A program made the translations under genes and the position numbers. The notes below the pieces were generated by a model. It searched no databases. It saw only the letters and a program-made list of their open reading frames with translations, and was not told the origin of the DNA. DNA of 64,000 nt from Umbellularia californica (taxonomy: Eukaryota; Streptophyta; Magnoliopsida; Laurales; Lauraceae): NCBI GenBank assembly GCA_028538565.1, contig JAPQWN010000002.1, positions 99,513,614 through 99,577,613 on the forward strand, in the 5' to 3' direction. Shown here piece after piece: positions 11,904-22,180 of this stretch (positions are counted from its first letter, which is position 1; every line of letters starts with the position of its first letter).

Positions 11904-12869
11904 GAATTACGTAGCTGACCTGTGTCGATCAGATAATGGGTGGGGTTCACAGTGATAACTGCTTTGGATCATCACTTAAAGTTTTGCAGTAGTCCAACTC
12001 TACTTACTAAATGAAAAGCCGGCTGGGAGCAACCGAGTAGCCAAAGAATGCCAATAAACATGATTTTTCTAAGTCATTGTTATATCAAAACCATATCCCT
12101 AATAGACATGGTTTCATCAGCTTAACCTCATTACTCCAAAATTTAGACACCTGATGGACCATGCACAGAATCCTTTTGAGAAGAAAAATTAAAATGAGAT
12201 AAAGAAATTGAAAAGAGGCAGGGTGTTCTTTCTCTTGACTTGTTTATTTCCCTTTCCTCTGTATTTAAATAGATTTCAGGGTGCAGAGTTTTCTTACATA
12301 GAGAATCTTGTATGTCTTTCAGTCTTTTTATTCATAGATAGAATCTACTGAATCATATCAAAAACATCCTAGACCAGCTCTCAGATAGTCTTCACAGATC
12401 TTGATGGCCTTCAATGCACAGCACACTCCAGCTCATAATATCTTAATATCTTATCTTGATAATACACGTTGGATGTGTGCTATGTGCGCGTGTTGATGTG
12501 TATTGTGTTGGCTGGTCAACCTCCTTCATCTACTTGAGAGACATGTGGACTATCCTTACAATGGATAAACCATTGATGCTGACATGTGGGGCCCAGCTTT
12601 GATTCGTGATATTGTAGAAAAATGGATTGCAAAGAATTTTAAAGTTGGATCTTGTTTCAAGCATTTTTCATCTAGAATTCTAGATAATTGGGTATGCATT
12701 AAATCAATTGTTTGGATCAACAAAACGTGAGTTTCACATATGTACAGACCGGGATTTGGTGTGTTGCAATTTGATTGGACGCATTTCCATTTTTGCAAAG
12801 CTTGATTTTTCAGTCTCATGTGCTCCTATCGTTCAAAGCTTGAAAATCTCCATGCACGGTCTTTAACTT

Positions 12870-13390
12870 CCTAGAGCAACACATGCACAAAATAGATGTA
12901 GTAGAGATGAGAATGTTAAGGTAGATGTATGGTAAAAATAGAAAGGATAAAATTAAAAAAGAGCGATTTCGAGAGCATTAGGGGTAGCAACAATATGGGA
13001 TAAAATTAAAGAAACCCGTTTGAGATGGTCTGGGCACATCCAACGTAGGCTGGCATCGGCACCGATACGGAAAAGTCTGGCCATGGCGGTCAAAGGGAAG
13101 GGGTAGGCCAAAAAGAACGTGGATAGATGTAGTAAAAATAGATATGAAGAAGTGTAACTTATCTGAAGATTTGACTCGACATAGATCAGAATAGAGAAAT
13201 ATAAATCGTGTAGCCGACTCCAACAGAGTTGGGACACGGCTTTAATGATGGTGACAATGATGAGGTAGTAACCTGGACACTTTGTCATTGGTGTTAATGA
13301 CTCTGGATCTATTGGGCCAAATCCACCGTAAAATAAAGCCTGACTCATTTGCTTAGTCAAACCGTAATATACTGTACAGATACTACATAC
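12870..13390 (+). mobile_element. 5'-truncated RTE LINE 3' end plus shared 3' flank
   Basis: The segment matches 58838-59355. It carries the C-terminal part of a plant RTE-type ORF (coding trace around ...GHIQRRLAS...) and then the typical RTE 3' end with 'CAACAGAGTTGGG' and a TGATGG tail near 13200-13260. Homology with the bHLH-intron copy continues ~130 bp past that tail, to GATACTACATACTA. Stops and indels interrupt the coding part. The insertion truncates copy B. Confidence 0.75.
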
Positions 13391-13394
13391 TAGA

Positions 13395-13500
13395 CCGGGG
13401 GGAGGGAGTGGGACTCCATGGTGGCCCCCATCTATAGAAAATCCAAACAGCTCCAAATGAATGTAGTGCTTTCATGGAATTTCTGAATTAAGGGCGGAAT
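13395..13500 (+). repeat. Dispersed repeat shared with 50083-50175
   Basis: Both sites share a GGGAGGGAGTGG-CTCCATGGTGGCCCC start and the phrase CAGCTCCAAATGAATGTA, and both end at TTTCTGAATTAA. No function is evident. Confidence 0.7.
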
Positions 13501-14470
13501 CGGAAAATGGTGGATGCTAGAAGAAGATCCGAACACACTGCACACTGCATTTTCTCCACCTGATGTGGATTCTCCATTGAAACTATTAGAGGAATTCCTC
13601 TAATAATTAAGAATATAAGATAAATGCCCATTCCTATAGATTTTTTCTGCCTGATCCATGCTCTCGGCAAAATATCAGTGGAGACTCTTGATCTGAACCA
13701 TCATTCCAGTTGGGTAATTCAGCGTTCGTGTCCACCATTTTGAACAGATTAACAAATTAGTTGGATTCAGAATATAGATTAGTCAATTCTTACTATTTGA
13801 CTTGCCAATTTTATACCTAAAGCCAACCCAAGCTGACTAATTGAACTATGACCTGCCAACCCACCTTAGTTTTACTTAGTAATTAAGTGACCGTTTCATA
13901 TTTTCAACCAAATTAATAAATGGGCCAGCTTTGGATTGAGCCTTTACATAGCACTCATAGTGCTCAATTTAACACGAACCAACCCAAACTGATCATGCAT
14001 TTCCATTCTTGTATATCCCACACTTTGCCTAATATTTCCTATTGTGGCAAGTTGTGGTTAGCACCAAAACATGGGAAGTTATGCCAACTGCCTCCAATGC
14101 CATATAATGTTGAATTCATTTATCTTAAGAATTACACGGTAGCTCTGCAAGTTCTAGCATTAAGTGTAAACTGTTACCTCAATGGCTACATGGCATGTTG
14201 TGGTGCACCCACTGTCATGTGAAATACAAGATACAATTGTTGATTAGCCATCCAAAAAAATGCCACTTTATAGAAAATCCTCTTACATTACTAGTTGTTG
14301 GATCCAAAGCAACTGTCAAACACAAATTCAAATGTTAGAATCTAATGCTTAAGAATGTCAAATAATGTCCATTCTTGGTAGATGGCTTATCAAACGCCCT
14401 ATTGTATTTTCTAGGCCGTGGGCTTTACAAAATGCATGTAATGTATTTTTTATATGCCGAATTCTGCTAA
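13500..14470. other. Spacer, no gene recognised
   Basis: The longest frame (13920-14222, plus) has no recognisable domain or splice context. The sequence is unique within the window as far as I can see. Confidence 0.5.
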
Positions 14471-14670
14471 TCTCCCACTGTTTCTCTTGTTATAGGCATC
14501 TTGTACTCTGAAACTTCTTGTTCTATTTTCGGTCCACAGCCAATGCTCTGCTTTCTTAGGAGCTAGGCCTTTTGTTTTGCATCTTTGTGATGCTTGTATT
14601 CTTTTTGTGGGTCTTCAGTGCCTTGTATTAATATAATATTTCCGATTAATCAAATATAAAAAATAAAAAC
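14470..14670 (+). mobile_element. L1-type LINE 3' end-like fragment
   Basis: The stretch ends with GCCTTGTATTAATATAAT, a pyrimidine-rich run and then an A-rich tail (14655-14672). This resembles the untranslated 3' end of plant L1 LINEs. No ORF2 coding trace is adjacent. Confidence 0.35.
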
Positions 14671-14739
14671 AAGGCAAGTTACACCCGATGCTTCTACTTG
14701 CATACTTATGCTGGTCTATTTGCCCTATCAGATTTCTCT

Positions 14740-14935
14740 TTTCCAAACAAGCAATTATAGAATTTTCATGGCAACTCCAAGCCTTTGTCCTTCCCAAGTC
14801 AACAAGTCAATGCCTTCCCTCAGCCACTTACATTTACTATTCTCTCAAGACTGCCGACATCTTTGACAATTTGACAGGCAGAGAGAACACCCTAACAAGC
14901 CATCTTTAGTATGACTGAGAGAAACGCAAATTCAT
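14740..14935 (+). repeat. Diverged repeat shared with 26640-26815
   Basis: The two sites align over ~180 bp, including the shared words 'CAAGTCAA', 'CCTCA-CCACTT' and 'TTTAGTATGACTGA-AGA'. They are too diverged for recent duplication. The second site is followed by a CT-rich leader-like sequence (27050-27090), so promoter or 5' UTR remnants are possible but unproven. Confidence 0.5.
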
Positions 14936-15339
14936 GCCTGAGTTAGAAAGCTAAATATTTTGCAGATTGAAAACACAATCCACTGCGGATAATATTTTGC
15001 CACCAAAACATTGAAAACTGAAGACCATAGAAAATGAAACAAGAATATGAAATCTTCAGTTTCTTTCATTTTCTACAGAAATAAAATCAGTATGAAAATA
15101 GATTTCATACAAAACTGATGATAGAAATTATTAAAAATTGCACAATCATAAGATTAATCATAATAAGGGTAGATGTGAATAACACAAACTAATTAACGTA
15201 TAACTAATTCCATCGCTAAAGCATTTTCTTCCTCGTGGACTACATCCAAAATTGCTTCATTTTCTTTGAAATTATGAGTTTCTTCTGCTTATCCTTAATA
15301 TGTGATTTGCTAAGGAAAATCCAAGCAAAGATCGTGTTA

Positions 15340-15475
15340 AACACGAGGCAGTCGTTCAAGCGAAGACATTTATGGTCCCACACAGGCATTCAGGTTCTCA
15401 GTCATTTACCACTCGTACCGAATAGAGATGTAAGAAATGTTGTTGCTATAAGAGTCATTCATTCTAACATTGACA
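15340..15475 (+). repeat. Diverged repeat shared with about 51560-51695
   Basis: The shared run includes 'TCAGTCATTTACCAC', 'ACCGA-TAGAGATG-AAG-AATGT' and 'ATTCTAAC'. Neither copy has an extended open frame. The nature is unknown; an old transposon or gene remnant is possible. Confidence 0.5.
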
Positions 15476-15539
15476 AATCCATTGACAAAATGCACCTAGC
15501 CTACCCTCTCTCCTTGTAAGAGTTTAATCCATTCGCTGC

Positions 15540-16239
15540 AGTTCCAAAAAGTCAGTTAAATGACAACCGAGCATTGGCATTTCATCCAAGATGCAATTCC
15601 AACAGTAAAGATTCTAATCGCCTTTGTTACATGTTTCACCTTTGAAGGCAATTAAATGTCTTTACACCTGTAAATTATGTAAAGAGAGCATCTTTCCAGT
15701 CGTAATAAGCAGGTCTTTTGTTTAAACAATGACAGAACTTGTTGTAGATGCTTTGGCCAAGTTGGTGTGGTATAGCTACTAGCTAGTGAGGGATGTTTCT
15801 TTAGTTGCTCCTATACAAATAGCATCGTGAAAATTAACTATTCATGAGAAAACATTTTCAATGTATCTTACATTGTTTTTTCCTTTTCTTTTTTCTTAAA
15901 AAAATAAGAGAATTTCATTAAACAACACAAAGCAACAACAACAACCAATAAAAAAGGGGACAAAACACAACCCTACTAAAGTTGAAGATCACACAGGACC
16001 CATTTTACCAAACCACCCTAAAAAAATCCCGCTTCTACGTAAAACATAACTTAGCCAAATAATGAGCAGAACTGGCAAAACTTCTTAGAATAAAAGAAAA
16101 TTCGACACAAATGAAAGAGAATCTTACATTGTTAGTCATCCCACTTGAAGTCATAATTTTGCGAAAACAACAAAAACTTGTAGCCAAAAAGGAAGGGGTT
16201 TAATTCTAATCATCCACTTAAAGACACCGAATAGATGCG
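15540..16239. other. Spacer, no gene recognised
   Basis: This is an AT-rich sequence with A-rich segments at 15895-16040. I see no coding frame with domain content. Confidence 0.4.
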
Positions 16240-17035
16240 TTGTGTGTGTGGTGTTTTCTTGACACCGAGGTTACTCCTGACTTAGGTAAAAGTACCGATC
16301 AAGATGGCCTCAATCTCATTTTTATCCAGCTAGGCAACTGTGCCAGCCGGCACCGAGCTGGAGCTGGTCTCGATAAGAATACCGACCATGCTCCCCTGGG
16401 CTCAGCCCTGTGCATCGCAGCAGCAGTGCCCTACCTCACGCACGCTTAACCTCAGCACCTTCTCCAGTTCGGTTCGGTTGACCAAGGTGAGCACTGAGCG
16501 TCTAATCTCAATTATGTGATGGGACGGCTACCTTGCAGAACGTACCGTCGTAGAGAGTGGCCGCCAGATATCGATAAGAGGTTATCCCTATTCGACGGTC
16601 ACATCCACATTTATGTGGGAGATTTGAGGAGCGATTCGATAGGACAGTACCACCACTTATCCCCCACTGAGGATACGAGGTGTGGGCTGATGGGACAGTG
16701 CTCTCACCTACCTCCACTCAGGAAGAGCTTCTGATGGGACACTCGTCTATATATATGCATGGTAAGAACCATGAAGGAGTACGCACTGCGCAATATACAT
16801 TTCACATTGCCTGAACTCTCTTCTCCTCCACTCACTCTCCCTTTGTTCAGTGACTGCACTAACTTAGGCATCAAATTGCATTCGGCTGACTGCAGTCAGG
16901 GGCTCTGACTTTTTCTCCTCCTTCCCCTTTCAGGTCCAGGGCATCCAATCCATCCAAAGCAGTTTAGCAGCAGCATTACGAGTTTCATACTCGCCTAACC
17001 AAGTCCGTAATTTTTAGGCACTTACACGTTGCAAC
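16240..17035 (+). mobile_element. Possible LTR fragment (retrotransposon)
   Basis: The block is noticeably GC-richer than its surroundings. It contains a TATA-like box (CTATATATATGCATGG, 16748-16763), then a leader-like stretch with CT-rich segments and the phrase 'CACTAACTTAGGCATC', which is common in plant Ty3/gypsy LTRs. Internal repeats of 'TGATGGGACA' occur at 16518-16740. I could not define TG...CA borders or a target duplication, and no gag-pol is adjacent. It is a solo-LTR candidate only. Confidence 0.35.
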
Positions 17036-17215
17036 TTATATTATATTTGATTATTGGCTAATGGCTCATCAACAAATCCCCTTAGCATTTGGTTGCACCT
17101 AATCCATCCCGCCTTTTTTCTTTCTTGTTTTGTCCCCTCAAGTATGCCATGGCCACGAGATGAGAAAGTAACTTACAATGGGCATGATGTTCAATATATA
17201 TATATATATATATAT

Positions 17216-17371
17216 ATGGGAGGTGCTCTTGTGAGAGACACTCTCACCTTATTATGAGAGATAAATGTAGGGGCCTTCACATTTAAGTTTTTTGCATTGG
17301 ATATGGATGTTAGAGCCCCCACCTAATCTTTCATAGTAAGGTAAAAGTGTCTTTCATAAGAGTACCTCCCT
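17216..17371. mobile_element. Palindromic MITE, family 'GGAGGTGCTC' (copy 1)
   Basis: Terminal inverted repeats of the type GGGAGGTGCTC...GAGTACCTCCC flank a degenerate palindrome with 'GAGAGACACTCTCACC'. TATATA runs flank it on both sides. It is non-coding. Other members lie at 17586, 17893, 18234, 31097, 31925, 32482, 51155 and 63048. Confidence 0.75.
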
Positions 17372-17585
17372 ATATATATAGTTACGCTATAAAACTCACC
17401 GAGTGTTTTTCACCAAAAAAAATATTTCTTTTAGCCAATGAAAGTGTAACACGTGTCATCAATGTTACACTTATCCATTCTCTCTCATAAATATTCTCCT
17501 AAAACTGTGGATATTTTATAAATTCTCTTAAATCATTGGCTAATAGATAGGGGCAGAAACTCCCCTTTTGAGATAGGGAGTTTTT

Positions 17586-17735
17586 TAGAATTTTCCATAT
17601 ATATATGGGAGATGCTCCTATGAGACATAAGGTGGAGGGCCACATTTAAGTTGTTGACATTGGATATGGATGTGAGGGCCCTCACCTTTATCTCTCATAG
17701 TAAGGTAAAAGATGCTCTCATAAGAGCATCTCCCT
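17586..17735. mobile_element. Palindromic MITE (copy 2)
   Basis: It has the same family termini (GGGAGATGCTCC...AGAGCATCTCCC) and a 'GGATATGGATGTGAGGGCC' core. Confidence 0.75.
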
Positions 17736-17892
17736 ATATATATATATATGGGAAATTCTCAAAAACTCCCCATTTAAAAATGGGAGTTTTTGCCGCGTTT
17801 GACTTGTCCAATGAGAATTTGACACCTCATATGTGCAAAGCAAAGAATAGGAGACAACTTGCTTTAAGGAGAACTTGTGTCAAATAAATAAA

Positions 17893-18016
17893 TATATATA
17901 TATAGAGAGATGGGGGGCCTCATATTTAACTTGTTGGCATTGGATATGAATGTGAGGGCTCCCACCTTATCTCTCATAGTAAGGTGAGATATGCTCTCAT
18001 AGGAACATCTCCTATA
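17893..18016. mobile_element. Palindromic MITE, left end truncated (copy 3)
   Basis: The right half, with 'CTCTCATAGGAACATCTCC', is intact. The left terminus is lost in a TATATA run. Confidence 0.6.
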
Positions 18017-18042
18017 TATATATATATATATATAGGGGGGTC

Positions 18043-18210
18043 TTCATATGCATCCATCCCTCACCATTTTTGGTGAGGGACACCCCAAAAGGGGGAGTTT
18101 CAAGTACAAAAGTGTACTTTTGTACCTCACATCAAGTACACTTTTGTACTTGAAACTCCCCCTTTTGGGGTGTCCCTCACCAAAAATGGTGAGGGATAGA
18201 TGCATATGAA
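18043..18210. mobile_element. Fold-back element with near-perfect 75-bp arms
   Basis: Bases 18043-18117 are the reverse complement of 18136-18210 with one mismatch, separated by an 18-bp loop. A shorter nested palindrome (CCCTCACC-A5-GGTGAGGG type) lies in each arm. TATATA tracts flank the element. A diverged member is at 62853-63022. A transcript would fold into a long hairpin, so small RNAs are conceivable. Confidence 0.85.
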
Positions 18211-18233
18211 TATTACCCATATATATATATATA

Positions 18234-18397
18234 TAGGGAGGTGCTCCTATGAGATACATTCTCACCAAGTTTATGAGAGACGGGTGGCGGCCCTCACTTC
18301 CATATCCACTCTCACTAACTTAAATGCAAGGACCCCCAATTTAAATGTGAGGGCCCCCACCCATCTCTCACCAACTTTGTGAGAGTAGAGCACCTCC

Positions 18398-18400
<3 letters not shown>
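18234..18400. mobile_element. Palindromic MITE (copy 4)
   Basis: The termini are GGGAGGTGCTCC and GAGCACCTCCC. The inner 'CTCACCAAGTTTATGAGAG' is matched at the other end, and the core carries 'GTGAGGGCCCCCACCCATC'. Confidence 0.75.
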
Positions 18401-18440
<40 letters not shown>

Positions 18441-18457
18441 GTGTGTGTGTGTGTGTT
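18401..18457 (+). repeat. (AC)n then (GT)n palindromic microsatellite
   Basis: About 19 AC units run straight into AAGTGTGTGTGTG, so the tract can form a hairpin. Confidence 0.9.
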
Positions 18458-18479
18458 ATAATATGAAAAAAATTGTATT

Positions 18480-18570
18480 AGCATGATGGTAGTAAATCAT
18501 AGTAGCACCTGGTCATGTGGGTTCAAACCCTAGGGCTTGTATTGCTTTTCTTTTTTCTTAAATAAAAAAT
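18480..18570 (+). mobile_element. SINE-like remnant with B box
   Basis: GGGTTCAAACCC matches the Pol III B-box consensus closely and is followed by TAGGGCTTGTATT and a T/A-rich tail. The A-box side is weak (ATGGTAGTAAATCAT). Confidence 0.35.
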
Positions 18571-18599
18571 TATTGCCATCATGAAACTTGAACCAACCA

Positions 18600-20215
18600 C
18601 ATCCGTCACAAGATGTGTTTGGTATCATATGCCAATTGGACAAGGAATTGAAGGTTTATACCCAAATCCATCATGGGACTGCTCCCACCCGAACACGCTT
18701 AATTCTATAGTTCCGCGTGAGCAGGCTTTAACTCCGTAGTTCTCAGGGTTTTGGGGACCGCACGATTTTAAAACGCGTTATATTGAGTTAAGACGGAGTT
18801 TAACTTATAAGTCTAAATATCTGGACAGCTCATTTCAATGTGGGACTCATGTATTCAGGAGCAGAATTATAGGGGAGGCGGGCTAAAGTTCTGGAAATTC
18901 TATTTTTAAGGTCCTTCTGGCCTATGATCTTTTGATGGATAGCCCCTCCTTATAATATTAATTAATTAATCAATATAGTCTTTAATTCTAGAAAAAGTAA
19001 CAAAATTATAGCAGATTTTGGGGAAGAAATATTAGAATGATGGAAGAAAAGAAAGGAAAGGAAGGAGGAAAAAAATAATTCTAAAAAAGAAATAAATCAT
19101 AGCAGATTCTGGGGGAGAAAGATTATAATGATGGAAGAAAAGAAAGAAAAGAGGAAAAACAATTCTAAAAAAGTTGTGTTTTAATTGTGATTATTTATAT
19201 TAGAATAAATCCAATTGGTGTAAAGTATTTTCACGAGATAAAACTAGTGGGACCACCCTTTTGAATGGTCTAGATTATAAATATGGGTCTTGCTCATAAA
19301 TATACAATAGTGGGCATATTTGTTTGCTCCAAAATAATAATCAATAATTTTATTTTTGAGTGCCAGTTGTTCAGGGTTATGACATGAACTTCTAAGATAC
19401 TGATTTTTTCTATATAATAGTACTGTAATCTCACTTTTGATTGCTATCTATTATGTATTTATTTATTAAAGTTTGTAACTTTTTAATGGATTCTTCTTTT
19501 TACTTCTCCCCACTCTAAAAAAAATTTCCGTTCCTCCCCCGCATGTATTCCTCACATTGTAAATCCAACCTATATGGCGGACCCTTCTAATCGCCCTTCG
19601 TAATGTGGCACAATCACGGGGTGTTACACAAACAAGAGCATCATTCGTTTTTTAGAATGGTAACAAGAGCGCATCATTCGTTTTTTTAGAATGGTAAAAA
19701 GAGCACTATTCTTACCAAAACAAGAAACAGTGTCATTCATCATCATGTAGTAGATACTAGCTATTGCCCATAGCCTAAGCAGATTCACGGATGCCAATGA
19801 GAGAGCCATCCAATGGCCCACAATTACAATTATGGTCTTATCATAATGGATCATTTGCTCGACTTCACATCATTCTGACAAATCTCGTCAGGCTTGTGCC
19901 TACGCCTCTAAGAAGTAGGGCATGACTGGATACACTCATTTGCAAGTCATCAAAAGATCAGGCCTACAGCCTACTATTACATGAACTTGATGCATTTATC
20001 CTTTTCAAGCATATATTTGTTCTTTGGTTTTCGATATTCAGCCAAACCTCATTGAAAACGAAAATGGAGAAACTAAAACATCATTTTTACTTGGCAGGAT
20101 ATTTGCAAAATGAGTGTAACGTGAATAATGATATCGTTATCAGGGAATGATATAAGATATTTTTTTTTACTATAGTTCACAACCTTTTGTGCTGGACTAA
20201 TTTTTTTTGGGCCCA
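18600..20215. other. Spacer with an ~89-bp tandem duplication
   Basis: Two units beginning ATAGCAGATT-TGGGG lie at about 19005 and 19094. No coding region is recognised elsewhere. Confidence 0.5.
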
Positions 20216-20219
20216 GAAG

Positions 20220-20385
20220 GAAGGTAAACACCCCTGTGATCCCAAGATGGTAGCACTAGTGAACTCAATCTTCGAATTCTGAAAAAGGGGAAATCAAGGG
20301 TCGATACCAAGACCTCTAAATCCAAAAAAAAGAGAATCGTGATCCTAACCACTAGACCAACCCCTTGGGATTACAGGTAATGATA
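20220..20385 (-). mobile_element. tRNA-derived SINE-like remnant
   Basis: Read on the minus strand, GGTTGGTCTAGTGGTTAGG is a good tRNA-type A box. It is followed by GGTCTTGGTATCGACCC, a B-box-like word about 50 bases on. The sequence cannot fold as a complete tRNA. Confidence 0.45.
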
Positions 20386-20875
20386 TTGTTAAGCCGGTAA
20401 CGACATTGTCGTGAGGATAATTCTATTAAGAAATGTACTACATCCTAATCTGTCAATTCTATATTTTCATAATCCATACGTCCAATCAGTTTTTAAGGCT
20501 TATTTTTCATTAAAAAAAATTCTTTAAGTATAAGTTTCTTTTTATAAAAAAATATATTTTTTTTTCTGAAATTATACTCAAAACCTATTAGAGAGGAAGC
20601 AATCCTAAGCAGCCTTACATAAAAGACATAAAGACATTATTCCACTGTGAAAAGCGCAGAGAAAGAGAGAAGATGACATGTGAAATCTTGGACATGGTTG
20701 ATTGGTTTCCATCCTTTATAGAATGTTAACTAAATATAATATGTCCGAAATGTCGCCCACAAATATCAATTATATATGCTTGCTCGGTCAAGGCCCCGGG
20801 TGTTGGTGGAGAAAATAGTGGTCGGTGACAATTGAGGTTGACACTTTTATCAACTAAGTTTTTCCCATCCAAAAA

Positions 20876-21133
20876 CCACTAACTGATAAATCTTACTTTT
20901 GATCAGTGTGATTGGTTGAAATAAAAGCCACTTAGTGGCCTACAATCACTATGCTGATCGTTCCACAAGAACGAGTCTTGGTCCACTGACTCAGACATCA
21001 CAGCTGACTAGCCCCACCAGGCACATTATGGGTGGGGTGCTTGTGGTCCACTGACTCAGACATCACAACTGGCTAGCCCCACCAGGCACATTATGGGTGG
21101 GGTATACAACCGTATTTGGAATTGCATGCATTT
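20876..21133 (+). repeat. Dispersed repeat shared with 23897-24075, containing a tandem duplication
   Basis: It shares 'ACTGATAAATCT', 'TGGTTGAAATAAA-GCCAC', 'GTTCCACAAG', 'GGCACATTA-GGGTGGGGT' and 'GCATGCATTT' with the other copy. Here a ~65-bp segment (TCCACTGACTCAGACATCAC...GGGTGGGGT) is tandemly doubled (about 20980-21105). Confidence 0.7.
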
Positions 21134-21529
21134 CAGGACAAGGTTGAGGGAATGGGGTCGAGTGAGGCCTTTTCCTTTCATCTTGAGAAAATATAGGAGT
21201 TGGCTTAGGCATTTTTACTTTATTTCCTTTTGCCCCTCTTCAACTTTCTCCACAAATTTTAGAAAGTAATAAAGGTAGTATTGTCTTAATAAGGGTATTA
21301 TTGACCTTTTTCTTTTTCTAAAAGATAAAATCTTAGAGAGTTGCGAAATGCACTTTATTTTTCTTTCAACACACAACAATCTTTTATGGCCAAGACACCA
21401 ATGTGGTAAATTACCTAAAAGGAAATGTATGATCAAAGTCTCTATCTACCCCAACTTCTTTCTACCCTCGCCCACCCAAACCCACCCCTACCGCAACCAA
21501 CACGACCCCTCTAGCAACACCACCAAAGG

Positions 21530-21690
21530 GGGAGAGGGAAAGTGAGAGAGAGAGAGGGAGGGAGAGAGGGAGTCGGCGAGCAGAGGCGGGAAAGAAGAGG
21601 GAGAGAGGGAGAAAGAGGGAGGGAGAGGGAGAGACATGGATAAGGATAGGGAGAGAGAAAGAGGGAGAGTGGGAGAGTAGCCGGCAGGTA
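21530..21690 (+). repeat. Purine-rich (GAGAGG) tract
   Basis: This is low-complexity A/G sequence. The Ser/Leu/Pro-rich minus-strand frames over it are artefacts. Confidence 0.8.
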
Positions 21691-22084
21691 TAGGGCCATA
21701 GTGTTTGCCATAGTAATTCCTGGTGAATTGAGCAAGAGAAAATCATCATTTTGAGGGTTCTCATATCTGACCTCCCATTTTCTCAGATGTAGTTATTTAA
21801 TTTGAACAGCTCTCCGGGAAATAACTCACAGGCTTAAACCCATTTTTAAGGATTTTCACATCTGACCTCATTTCCTCGTAGATAATATTTAGTGGTTTTT
21901 TAACTGTAATTTTTTTTAAAAAATTCAATTCATGGATGGATAAAGATTTGATGAGACTGAAACTGATCCTGGTGTCAAATCACGGAGAATGACGGTTAAA
22001 AAAGGGCTGGACTAATTAAAGGTAGGCTGAAGTGCCGTACCATGCAAATAATGCACAATAGCCCATTTGACTCAGGGGTGATTC

Positions 22085-22180
22085 TAAATGAACCCACCAT
22101 TTTTGCTGAAAACACCCACCCTCCTTTATGAACTCACTTTAGGTGGGTGCGTTTAGAATCACCGTTGACTCAGACATCAC
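22085..22180 (+). repeat. First unit of a ~105-bp array, split by the hAT element
   Basis: It carries inverted ends GGTGATTCTAAATGAACCCACC and GGTGGGTGCGTTTAGAATCACC (MITE-like) and ends GACTCAGACATCAC. The same end sequence recurs in units at 23190-23430. Confidence 0.7.

Larger units (their letters stand above)
6299..12869 (+). repeat. Copy B: 6.6 kb duplicate of the NLR 3' tail (no NLR attached)
   Basis: The segment aligns collinearly with 39579-46102 (copy C) with few substitutions and indels, mostly in homopolymers and microsatellites. It starts 14 bases inside what is, in copy C, the 3' UTR exon of the NLR gene. It therefore derives from an NLR transcription unit but lacks the coding part. 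Its last ~390 bases also match the start of copy A. No protein domain is recognisable in any frame; frames shared with C (for example 7847-8053 and 8134-8430) are short and low-complexity. The right end is broken off by the RTE LINE piece at 12870. Confidence 0.9.

Noticed and set aside
20220..20385. tRNA gene on the minus strand
   Set aside because: A and B boxes are recognisable but the stems do not pair and the spacing carries an A/T run; better explained as a SINE relic.
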